A stretch of 38,805 bases of DNA from JALORV01 sp035498175. GTDB lineage: Bacteria > Pseudomonadota > Gammaproteobacteria > Burkholderiales > Burkholderiaceae_F. Every line of letters begins with the position of its first letter. Position 1 is the first letter of the stretch. The notes under the pieces are model-generated. The model saw only the letters and a list, made by a program, of their open reading frames with translations. It did no database searches and was not told the DNA's origin. Below, one piece after another: positions 1 to 6,142 of this stretch. Position numbers and translations under genes: made by a program. The stretch is from NCBI GenBank assembly GCA_035498175.1, contig DATKAJ010000010.1, positions 1 to 38,805 on the forward strand, read 5' to 3'.

Positions 1-106
1 GCCCACCGCGGCGGCCGGTCGGTTCGACGCAAGCGCCGACCGCCCGCCACCGTGGACAACCCTGCGCCGTGCTCGCACGACATTCAGTAGAAAGGTAGTC
101 CAGTGA
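1..106 (+). CDS. Possible C-terminal tail of the upstream gene (ftsW expected)
   Basis: In many proteobacterial division clusters ftsW precedes murG, so a gene end is expected here. Two frames are open from the window edge. One stops with TAG at 88-90 and has a basic tail. The other stops with TGA at 104-106 and overlaps the GTG at 103 as GTGA. Neither carries a recognisable FtsW motif, because the FtsW C-terminus is poorly conserved. The second frame is given here because its stop fits the overlap pattern of the rest of the cluster. The assignment is inference from gene order only. Confidence 0.2.
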   Translation, partial: PTAAAGRFDASADRPPPWTTLRRARTTFSRKVVQ

Positions 107-180
107 GCGCCGCACGGCCGCTCCGAAGGCGCTCGCTCCCCCTCGAGGGGGCGGCGCGAAGCGCCAAGGGGGCCACATGA
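103..180 (+). CDS. Candidate 25-codon bridging ORF before murG
   Basis: A GTG at 103 is preceded by AAAGG at 91-95, a plausible ribosome binding site. It opens a 25-residue frame starting MSAARPL and ending with TGA at 178-180, so its stop overlaps the murG ATG as ATGA. Its second half is formed by the palindromic repeat at 138-165. It resembles no protein I know. It may be a decayed original murG start displaced by the repeat, or a short coupling cistron that delivers ribosomes to murG. Chance is also possible for so short a frame. Confidence 0.25.
   Translation: MSAARPLRRRSLPLEGAARSAKGAT
138..172 (+). repeat. REP-like palindromic element abutting the murG start
   Basis: The sequence holds a perfect 14-bp palindrome, CCCCCTCGAGGGGG at 138-151, then a 5-bp hairpin GGCGC-GAA-GCGCC at 153-165, then AAGGGGG at 166-172. 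The last G run lies 4 nt before the murG ATG and is the only Shine-Dalgarno-like sequence there. The repeat therefore appears to supply or mask the murG ribosome binding site. Classification as a dispersed repeat is inference; copies elsewhere in the genome cannot be seen from this window. Confidence 0.5.
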
Positions 181-1250
181 AACGGCTGATGGTCGTGGCC
201 GCGGGCACTGGGGGACATGTGATGCCGGGGCTGGCGGTCGCGGGCGAACTGCAGCGCCGCGGCTGGTCGGTGAGCTGGCTCGGCACGAAGGCGGGAATGG
301 AGCGCGGGCTGGTCGAGCCGCGTGGTTTCGCCTTCAAGTCAATCGATTTTGCGGGGCTGCGTGGCAAGGGATTGAAGACGCTGCTGCTCGGCGGATTTCT
401 GCTGCTGCGCGCGATGTGGCAGAGCCGCCGGATCATGCGGTCCGACCGGCCAGATGCCGTGTTCTCGACCGGCGGTTACGTCGCCGTGCCGGCCGGCATG
501 GCTGCGAGCACGCTGGGCGTGCCGGTCGTGCTGCTCAATGCCGACGCCGCGCCGCTGATGTCGACGACGCTGCTGAAGCCGATCGCCTCGGGCGTGCTCT
601 GCGGCTTTGACGGCGAGGCTGCACGCAAAGCCGGCGACAAGGGACTCGTGACCGGCAATCCAGTGCGTTTGGAGATCGCCGCTGTGCCAGCGCCGGCGCA
701 GCGCTACGCGGGTCGCACGGGTCTGCTGCACCTGCTCGTCATTGGTGGCAGCCTCGGCGCGCAGGTGCTGAACGAGACGGTGCCGCAGGCGCTCGCGCGC
801 ATCCCGACGGACCGGCGTCCGCGGGTGACGCACCAGTGCGGCGCGAAGCACCTCGATGCCGTGCGCAGCGCCTACGCGAAGGCCGGAGTGCAGGCAGAGA
901 TCGTCACCTTCATCGACGACATTGCGGCGCGCTACGCGCAGGCGGACGTGGTGCTCGCCCGCGCCGGCGCGATCACGGTAACGGAACTTGCCGCTGCTGG
1001 CGTGGCGAGCATTCTCGTGCCGCTGGTGGTGTCGACGACGCAGCACCAGCGCACCAACGCCGAGTTCATGGCGGCGCGCGGCGCCGCGATCCACCTGCCG
1101 CAATCCGAAGCCACGGTCGAACGCCTGGCAGATCTGCTCGCAGGTCTGGATCGCGTGCGGCTGCAGACGATGGCCGAGGCCGCACGTGCGCTCGGGCGGC
1201 CCAAGGCGACCGAGACCGTCGCCACGGTGATCGAAAAGGTGGCCGCATGA
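177..1250 (+). CDS. murG: UDP-GlcNAc:undecaprenyl-PP-MurNAc-pentapeptide GlcNAc transferase MurG
   Basis: MurG adds GlcNAc to lipid I to make lipid II on the inner face of the cytoplasmic membrane, the last intracellular step of peptidoglycan precursor synthesis. The 357-residue protein has the usual family length. The glycine-rich N-terminal loop GTGGHVMPG is at residues 10-18, the second-domain loop IGGSLGAQ begins at 189, and the TELAAAG segment of the UDP-GlcNAc site begins at 269. These are the expected GT-B landmarks. The ATG start gives MKRLMVVAAGTGGH, which matches the family N-terminus. The gene ends in an ATGA overlap with a small ORF that leads to murC. Confidence 0.97.
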   Translation: MKRLMVVAAGTGGHVMPGLAVAGELQRRGWSVSWLGTKAGMERGLVEPRGFAFKSIDFAGLRGKGLKTLLLGGFLLLRAMWQSRRIMRSDRPDAVFSTGGYVAVPAGMAASTLGVPVVLLNADAAPLMSTTLLKPIASGVLCGFDGEAARKAGDKGLVTGNPVRLEIAAVPAPAQRYAGRTGLLHLLVIGGSLGAQVLNETVPQALARIPTDRRPRVTHQCGAKHLDAVRSAYAKAGVQAEIVTFIDDIAARYAQADVVLARAGAITVTELAAAGVASILVPLVVSTTQHQRTNAEFMAARGAAIHLPQSEATVERLADLLAGLDRVRLQTMAEAARALGRPKATETVATVIEKVAA

Positions 1251-1417
1251 CGAACGCGGTGGTCCGCTCTTTCGAGCCGAGTGGCGCAACGGCGCCGCCG
1301 CCCCCGTGCCTTTGTACTGCGCCGCTCCGCGCGGCCACTCCGGAGGAGCGGCGCCTATTTCGCGACGAGTGCACGCGCGCGCGGCAGGCGCGCGTACACA
1401 AGTCGTGCGCCCCATGA
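1247..1417 (+). CDS. Candidate 56-residue ORF bridging murG and murC
   Basis: An ATG at 1247 overlaps the murG stop (ATGA, 1247-1250). The frame runs 56 codons to a TGA at 1415-1417 that overlaps the murC ATG (ATGA, 1414-1417). The predicted peptide is proline-, arginine- and cysteine-rich (four Cys), with no signal peptide, membrane segment or known domain. Two hairpins, 1319-1354 and 1369-1399, lie inside it. No function is recognised. The simplest reading is a spacer acquired with a palindromic repeat that stays translated and keeps murG-murC coupling. It could also be a non-translated chance frame. Confidence 0.35.
   Translation: MTNAVVRSFEPSGATAPPPPCLCTAPLRAATPEERRLFRDECTRARQARVHKSCAP
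1319..1354 (+). repeat. 10-bp inverted repeat in the murG-murC spacer
   Basis: GCGCCGCTCC at 1319-1328 is perfectly complementary to GGAGCGGCGC at 1345-1354, with a 16-nt centre that can pair further (CGG with CCG). There is no T run, so it is not an intrinsic terminator. It is the first of two hairpins in this spacer. Confidence 0.6.
1369..1399 (+). repeat. GTGYACG-type hairpin 15 nt before murC
   Basis: GTGCACGCGCGC (1369-1380) pairs with GCGCGCGTACAC (1388-1399) over 12 positions with one C-A mismatch and a 7-nt loop. The arm ends GTGCACG and CGTACAC recur in the hairpins at 5747-5791 and 5988-6042, so I group them as one family. It ends 14 nt before the murC ATG and could affect murC translation initiation. 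Confidence 0.55.
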
Positions 1418-2805
1418 AACACGCGGTCAAGCACATCCACTTCGTCGGTATCGGCGGCAGCGGCATGAGCGGCATTGCCGAAGTGCTGCTGACCCTCGGC
1501 TACAAGGTCAGCGGTTCCGATACGGCGGCAAACGCGACGACGAAGCGGCTAGCGCAGCTGGGCGCCCGCATCGCGCATGGACACGCGTCGGAGAACATCG
1601 CCGGCGCCGATGCCGTGGTCGTCTCGACCGCGGTGTCGGCCAGCAATCCCGAAGTGACGGCGGCGCGTGCGCGCCGTGTGCCCGTGGTGCCGCGCGCGGT
1701 CATGCTGGCGGAGCTGATGCGCCTGAAGCAGGGCATTGCGATCGCTGGCACGCACGGCAAGACGACAACGACCAGCCTGGTCGCGAGCGTGCTGGCGGCC
1801 GGCGGACTGGATCCGACATTCGTGATCGGTGGGCGACTCAACTCGGCGGGAGCCAACGCGCGACTCGGCAGCGGTGAATACATCGTCGTCGAAGCCGATG
1901 AGTCCGACGCGTCCTTCCTGAACCTGATGCCGGTGATCGCGGTCGTCACGAACATCGACAACGACCACATGGAAAACTATGGGCACGATTTCTCGCGCCT
2001 GAAGCAGGCCTTCATCGAGTTCCTCGGGCATCTGCCGTTCTACGGGTCGGCAGTGCTGTGTATCGACGATCCCCACGTGCGCGACATCCTGCCGTTCGTC
2101 TCGAAGCGGGTCGTCAGCTATGGTTTCGCAGCCGAAGCTCAGGTGCGTGCGATCGACGCAGTCGCCGACGGCACGCGCATGCGTTTCAGTGCGCTGCGCG
2201 AAGGCCAGCCGCCGCTCGATGTCACGCTGAATCTCCCCGGACGTCACAACGTTGCCAACGCGCTCGCTGCGATCGCGGTCGGCGGCGAGCTCGGAGTCGC
2301 CGACGCTGCGATCGTCGAAGCACTGGGTGCGTTCACAGGTGTCGGTCGGCGTTTCGCTCGTCACGGCGACCTCGCCGCCCCAGCCGGTGGGCACTACACG
2401 CTGATCGACGACTACGGACATCACCCGGTCGAGATGGCGGCGACGATCGCTGCGGCCCGAGGCGCCTATCCCGGCCGCCGCCTGGTGCTCGCGTTCCAGC
2501 CGCACCGCTACACGCGGACGCGCGATTGCTTCGAGGACTTCGTCAAAGTGCTGTCGACCGCGGACGCACTGCTGCTGACCGAGGTGTACGCGGCCGGCGA
2601 GGCACCCATCGTCGCGGCCGATGGCCGCTCGCTGACCCGGGCGCTGCGTGTGTCCGGCAAGGTCGAGCCGATCTTCGTCGAGGCGGTCGAGGACGTGCCG
2701 GCGGCTCTGCACGATCTTGTGCGCGACGGCGACGTGGTGATCACGATGGGTGCGGGCTCGATCGGACAGGTGCCGGCGCGTCTCGCCGGGAGCGGGGCGG
2801 AATGA
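1414..2805 (+). CDS. murC: UDP-N-acetylmuramate--L-alanine ligase MurC
   Basis: MurC is the cytoplasmic ATP-dependent ligase that adds L-alanine to UDP-MurNAc, starting the stem peptide. The 463-residue product begins MKHAVKHIHFVGIGGSGMSG, which carries the N-terminal nucleotide-binding motif. The ATP-binding motif GTHGKTTTT spans residues 112-120, followed by the Mur ligase central domain and a C-terminal ligase domain. The ATG at 1414 is preferred over in-frame upstream codons because homologues start at this MKH. No strong Shine-Dalgarno sequence is visible; translation may depend on the overlapping upstream ORF. The 3' end overlaps ddl by ATGA. No murB intervenes, as in betaproteobacteria. 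Confidence 0.97.
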   Translation: MKHAVKHIHFVGIGGSGMSGIAEVLLTLGYKVSGSDTAANATTKRLAQLGARIAHGHASENIAGADAVVVSTAVSASNPEVTAARARRVPVVPRAVMLAELMRLKQGIAIAGTHGKTTTTSLVASVLAAGGLDPTFVIGGRLNSAGANARLGSGEYIVVEADESDASFLNLMPVIAVVTNIDNDHMENYGHDFSRLKQAFIEFLGHLPFYGSAVLCIDDPHVRDILPFVSKRVVSYGFAAEAQVRAIDAVADGTRMRFSALREGQPPLDVTLNLPGRHNVANALAAIAVGGELGVADAAIVEALGAFTGVGRRFARHGDLAAPAGGHYTLIDDYGHHPVEMAATIAAARGAYPGRRLVLAFQPHRYTRTRDCFEDFVKVLSTADALLLTEVYAAGEAPIVAADGRSLTRALRVSGKVEPIFVEAVEDVPAALHDLVRDGDVVITMGAGSIGQVPARLAGSGAE

Positions 2806-3752
2806 CGGCGGCGTCCTTCGGTAAGGTCGGTGTGCTCTTCGGGGGGCGATCCTCGGAGCGTGAGGTATCGATCATGTCCGGCACCGGGGTGCTGGGTGCG
2901 CTGAAGAGTCGCGGTGTCGACGCACATGCCTTCGACCCCGGCACCCAGACGCTGGCCGATCTCGAGGCTGCGAAGTTCGATCGCGTGTTCATCGCGCTGC
3001 ATGGACGTGGCGGTGAGGACGGCACGATCCAGGGCGTGCTCGAGACGCTGGGCATTCCGTACACCGGCAGCGGCGTGCAGGCGTCGGCGATCGCAATCGA
3101 CAAGGAGACGACCAAGCAGATCTGGCTGCAGGCGGGGATTCCCACGCCGGCGCACCGCATCGGCCACGCGACAACGGACTGGATGCGAGTCATCGCAGAA
3201 CTGGGCGACCAGCTGATCGTCAAACCTGCGCGCGAGGGTTCGACGATCGGCATCACGAAGGTCACCAGCCACGACCACAATGAGCTGGCGCTCGCATTCG
3301 AGACCGCCGCCCGCTTCGACGCTACCGTGCTGATCGAACAGCTGATCGTCGGGCGCGAGCTCACCTGCGCGATCCTCGGCGACGGCATGGCAGCCGAAGC
3401 GCTGCCGCTGATCGAGATCCGTGCGCCCGGCGCGAACTACGACTATCACAGCAAGTACTTCAGCGAGGAAACGCAGTACCTCTGCCCGGCGCCGGTGGAC
3501 GCGGCGGTCGCGGCGCGCGTCAGCGAACTCTGCCTGCGTGCGTATCGCGCCCTCGGCGCGCGGGGGTGGGGCCGGATCGACGTGATGCTGCGCGACGACG
3601 GCGCGCCCTTCCTGCTCGAGCTCAATACCTCGCCGGGAATGACGGGGCACTCGCTGGTGCCGATGGCCGCGCGCGCGATCGGCATGAGCTACGAGGATCT
3701 CGTGGTCCGCATCCTGTCGATGGCGACGCTCGACAATGCGAGGCGGCCATGA
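2802..3752 (+). CDS. ddlB: D-alanine--D-alanine ligase (DdlB type)
   Basis: The enzyme makes D-Ala-D-Ala for the pentapeptide in the cytoplasm using ATP. The 316-residue length is typical for DdlB. The N-terminal GGRSSEREVS motif covers residues 14-23 and contains the catalytic Glu-Ser region. The ATP-grasp Mg-binding segment ELNTSPGM is at 273-280, and a YHSKYF segment precedes it in the omega-loop region. It starts in an ATGA overlap with murC and ends in an ATGA overlap with ftsQ, so translational coupling through the block is likely. Confidence 0.97.
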   Translation: MTAASFGKVGVLFGGRSSEREVSIMSGTGVLGALKSRGVDAHAFDPGTQTLADLEAAKFDRVFIALHGRGGEDGTIQGVLETLGIPYTGSGVQASAIAIDKETTKQIWLQAGIPTPAHRIGHATTDWMRVIAELGDQLIVKPAREGSTIGITKVTSHDHNELALAFETAARFDATVLIEQLIVGRELTCAILGDGMAAEALPLIEIRAPGANYDYHSKYFSEETQYLCPAPVDAAVAARVSELCLRAYRALGARGWGRIDVMLRDDGAPFLLELNTSPGMTGHSLVPMAARAIGMSYEDLVVRILSMATLDNARRP

Positions 3753-4501
3753 ACAGAGCGCGACTGATGAATCTTGCGGCCGCGATGATGTTCGGCCTTG
3801 CCGCTGTGTTGCTGGTGCTCGCGGGTGCGCGCTGGATCGCGCATAGACCCGAGTTCGATTTTCGCCGCGCGGAAGTGCAGGGCGAACTTCAGCACGTGAC
3901 GGCGGCATCGGTGCGCGCGGCGATCGCCGGCCGGCTCAAGGGCAATTACTTCACGATGCGGCTCGACGACACGCGGCGCCTGCTGGAAACGGTACCCTGG
4001 GTGGCGCAGGCCTCGGTGCGTCGTGTCTGGCCCAACCGATTGCAGATCACGCTCCGAGAGCATCGCGCGCTCGGCGCATGGGCCGATGGCCGGCTGCTGT
4101 CGGACCGGGGCGAGCTGTTCGTCGCGAACGTCGCGGAGGCGGAAGTCTTCGGCCCGCTTCCGTCCTTCGACGGTCCTGACGACGAGGCGCGCCAGGTGGC
4201 TGAGCGCTACTACGAGTTCGCCGCCACGCTGGCGCCGATTGCGCTCGCGGTTGACAGCATCGACGTCTCCGATCGCCACTCGTGGTCGCTGGTCGCAAGC
4301 GGCCCGGGTGTGGCCGCCACCACGATGGCACTGGGCCGCGACGACACGCCGGGTGCCGTGCAGCGGCGGCTGGGAGACGTGGTGGCCGCCTATCCGATGG
4401 TGGTGGCGCGCGTTGGCGGACCCCCGGCACAGATCGATGCGCGTTACGCCAACGGCCTCGCCGCATCCGCACCACGCTCCTCCGATCCCAGGGCTCGCTG
4501 A
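3749..4501 (+). CDS. ftsQ: Cell division protein FtsQ
   Basis: FtsQ is a bitopic divisome protein that recruits FtsB/FtsL and links early and late division proteins. The 250-residue product has a short cytoplasmic N-terminus, one transmembrane helix at about residues 9-31, a POTRA domain at about 36-105 with the expected VPWV segment, and a periplasmic beta domain. Identity is supported by this layout and by position between ddl and ftsA. Sequence conservation in the family is low, so context carries weight. It starts in an ATGA overlap with ddl and ends 10 nt before ftsA. Confidence 0.94.
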   Translation: MNRARLMNLAAAMMFGLAAVLLVLAGARWIAHRPEFDFRRAEVQGELQHVTAASVRAAIAGRLKGNYFTMRLDDTRRLLETVPWVAQASVRRVWPNRLQITLREHRALGAWADGRLLSDRGELFVANVAEAEVFGPLPSFDGPDDEARQVAERYYEFAATLAPIALAVDSIDVSDRHSWSLVASGPGVAATTMALGRDDTPGAVQRRLGDVVAAYPMVVARVGGPPAQIDARYANGLAASAPRSSDPRAR

Positions 4502-4511
4502 TCCGAATTCC

Positions 4512-5744
4512 ATGAGAACCGAAACCAAAGACCTGATCGTCGGCCTCGACATCGGCACGTCCAAAGTCGTCGTCGCGGTCGCCGAAGCGCTGCCCGATGG
4601 GCGGTTCCAGGTGATCGGATTGGGTCAGGCCGCGACGCAAGGGCTGCGCAAGGGCGTCGTCGTCAACATCGAGTCGACCGTCCAGTCGATCCGGCGTGCG
4701 CTCGAAGAAGCCGAGCTGATGGCGGCGTGCCAGATCAAGGATTCGTTCACCGGGATCGCAGGCAGCCACATCAAGAGCTTCAACTCGAGCGGCATGGTCG
4801 CGATCAAAGACCGCGAGGTGTCGGCGAGCGACGTCGCGCGCGTGATCGAGACCGCCAAGGCAATTAACATCCCGACCGATCAGCAGGTTCTGCACGTGCT
4901 GACGCAGGAGTTCATCGTCGACGGCCAGGAGGACATCCGCGAGCCGATCGGCATGAGCGGCGTTCGCCTCGAAGTCCGTGTGCACATCGTCACCGGCGCG
5001 GTTTCTGCCGCGCAGAACATCATCAAGTGCGTTCGGCGCTGCGGACTCGAGGTGCAGGACCTGATCCTGCAGCCGCTGGCGTCGTCGCTGTCGGTGCTGA
5101 CCAGCGACGAGAAGGAACTCGGCGTGGCGCTCGTCGACATCGGCGGCGGAACCAGCGACATCGCCATTTTCACCGGGGGCGCGATCCGCCACACCGCAAT
5201 CATCCCGATCGCCGGCGACCAGATCACCAACGACATCGCGATGGCGCTGCGCACGCCGATCCCCGATGCGGAGGACATCAAGGTGCGCTGGGGCGTGGCG
5301 AAGGAGGTGCTGGCCGACCCGAACGAGAAGATCGAGATCCCCGGGCTGGGCGATCGCGGCCCGCGGCTGCTCTCGCGGCAGGCGCTGGCGGCCGTGATCG
5401 AGCCTCGCGTCGAGGAACTCTTCACGCTCACCCAGCAGGTGATCAGAGAGTCGGGCTACGAGGAACTCCTCTCATCGGGGATCGTGCTGACCGGCGGCAC
5501 CAGCCTGCTGCCTGGCATGACCGAGCTTGCGGAGGACGTGTTCCTGAAGCCGGCGCGAATCGGCTGGCCACAGTACGACGGCTCGCTCGCTGACGTCGTG
5601 AAGAACCCGCGCTTTGCAACCGCCATGGGCCTGCTGGTGGAGGCGCACTCGCAGCGCCAGCGCGGCCGCAAGCTCGCGCAGCAAAGCGGGTCGTTCAGGC
5701 AGACATTCAAGAGGATGAAGGAATGGATCGTCGGAAATTTTTAG
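4512..5744 (+). CDS. ftsA: Cell division protein FtsA
   Basis: FtsA is an actin-like ATPase that tethers FtsZ to the membrane. The 410-residue protein begins with the phosphate-1 motif LDIGTSKV near residue 12 and has the phosphate-2 motif VDIGGGTSDIA centrally, with a 1C domain insertion as in the family. The last 15 or so residues form the expected basic amphipathic membrane-targeting helix (FKRMKEWIV). The start follows ftsQ by 10 nt with no clear Shine-Dalgarno sequence. Unusually, nearly 400 nt of hairpin-rich DNA separate it from ftsZ. Confidence 0.97.
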   Translation: MRTETKDLIVGLDIGTSKVVVAVAEALPDGRFQVIGLGQAATQGLRKGVVVNIESTVQSIRRALEEAELMAACQIKDSFTGIAGSHIKSFNSSGMVAIKDREVSASDVARVIETAKAINIPTDQQVLHVLTQEFIVDGQEDIREPIGMSGVRLEVRVHIVTGAVSAAQNIIKCVRRCGLEVQDLILQPLASSLSVLTSDEKELGVALVDIGGGTSDIAIFTGGAIRHTAIIPIAGDQITNDIAMALRTPIPDAEDIKVRWGVAKEVLADPNEKIEIPGLGDRGPRLLSRQALAAVIEPRVEELFTLTQQVIRESGYEELLSSGIVLTGGTSLLPGMTELAEDVFLKPARIGWPQYDGSLADVVKNPRFATAMGLLVEAHSQRQRGRKLAQQSGSFRQTFKRMKEWIVGNF

Positions 5745-5746
5745 GC

Positions 5747-5791
5747 GTGCGAGGTGTACGCGAGCCTTCGGCTCGCACGTGCACCTCGCAC
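5747..5791 (+). repeat. Long bulged hairpin 1 of the ftsA-ftsZ spacer
   Basis: The outer arms GTGCGAGGTG (5747-5756) and CACCTCGCAC (5782-5791) pair perfectly. The next four positions, 5757-5760 with 5778-5781, pair with one G-T wobble. CGAGCC (5761-5766) pairs with GGCTCG (5770-5775) around a TTC loop. A two-base bulge at 5776-5777 is the only break in about 20 pairs. The stem starts 2 nt after the ftsA stop codon. No T run follows. The bulged core recurs in mirror image at 5988-6042. Confidence 0.75.
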
Positions 5792-5805
5792 GGACTGATC
5801 AGCGC

Positions 5806-5836
5806 GGCCGCCTTCGGGCGGCCGGGCGGCGGCCGC
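5806..5836 (+). repeat. Hairpin 2 with two alternative pairings
   Basis: GGCCGCC (5806-5812) can pair with GGCGGCC (5817-5823) around a short TTCG-like loop. The longer arm GCGGCCGCC (5804-5812) can instead pair with GGCGGCCGC (5828-5836). The two pairings exclude each other. No T run follows. Confidence 0.6.
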
Positions 5837-5846
5837 GAAGATGAAC

Positions 5847-5872
5847 GCGCGGCTCGCTTACGCGAGTCGCGC
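5847..5872 (+). repeat. Hairpin 3 of the ftsA-ftsZ spacer
   Basis: GCGCGGCTCGC (5847-5857) pairs with GCGAGTCGCGC (5862-5872) over 11 positions with one G-T wobble and a TTAC loop. It is separated from hairpin 4 by one base. Confidence 0.6.
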
Positions 5873-5873
5873 T

Positions 5874-5920
5874 ACGACGCCCTATGCGCTGCGGTTGCAG
5901 CGCCGTGGGCGGGGCGTCGT
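5874..5920 (+). repeat. Two-tier hairpin 4 of the ftsA-ftsZ spacer
   Basis: The outer stem ACGACGCCC (5874-5882) pairs perfectly with GGGCGTCGT (5912-5920). Inside it GCGCTGC (5886-5892) pairs perfectly with GCAGCGC (5897-5903) around a GGTT loop. Two nested perfect stems suggest selection for structure rather than chance. Confidence 0.65.
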
Positions 5921-5952
5921 CCGAGCGTTGCAGTTGAAGGCGCGAGCCGCGC

Positions 5953-5981
5953 CGAGCCGCCTCAAGCGGCTCGCCATTTTT
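5953..5981 (+). terminator. Candidate intrinsic terminator between ftsA and ftsZ
   Basis: CGAGCCGC (5953-5960) pairs perfectly with GCGGCTCG (5966-5973) around a 5-nt loop, and TTTTT follows at 5977-5981 after CCA. This has the form of a modest rho-independent terminator and would reduce ftsA read-through into ftsZ. A second copy of the 5' arm at 5943-5950 could compete for the 3' arm, so termination might be conditional. Confidence 0.5.
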
Positions 5982-5987
5982 CAGGTC

Positions 5988-6042
5988 GCTCCGAGTGCAC
6001 GTGCGATTCCCGGCGTAGCGGGGAATCGCGTACACGAGGAGC
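5988..6042 (+). repeat. Long bulged hairpin 6, mirror of hairpin 1
   Basis: CGATTCCC (6004-6011) pairs with GGGAATCG (6021-6028), then after a TG bulge at 6002-6003 GTGCACG (5995-6001) pairs with CGTACAC (6029-6035) with one mismatch. GCTCC (5988-5992) and GGAGC (6038-6042) extend the base. The bulged core GTGCACG-TG-CGA against GTGTACGCGA is that of hairpin 1 with the two arms exchanged, so the two elements face each other like an inverted REP pair. Confidence 0.7.
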
Positions 6043-6142
6043 GTTTGTAAGAGCGTGCAATGCCAAGCGCGTCGTTGATGTTGCGCTTTTGGCCTTGCGC
6101 GTTTCGTCTATGCAGTAACCAAACCCGGACCAGGAGAGCACG

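Larger units (their letters stand above)
5723..6118 (+). other. 131-codon open frame across the ftsA-ftsZ spacer
   Basis: An ATG at 5723, inside the end of ftsA, opens a frame that stays free of stops through the whole hairpin array and ends at 6118, 24 nt before ftsZ. The predicted product is rich in Arg, Ala, Gly and Ser and has no recognisable domain. High G+C lowers stop frequency, so this may be chance. It is recorded because the murG-murC spacer is bridged in the same way. Apart from this frame and the hairpins listed separately, the spacer 5745-6142 holds no gene I recognise. Confidence 0.2.

Noticed and set aside
1306..1413. 36-codon N-terminal extension of murC
   Set aside because: The extension is arginine-rich without family resemblance, and the ATG at 1414 gives the conserved MurC N-terminus.
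2508..3908. 466-codon open frame on the minus strand across ddl
   Set aside because: It lies opposite well-supported genes, is rich in Arg and has no domain. Long antisense frames are expected in high-G+C coding DNA.
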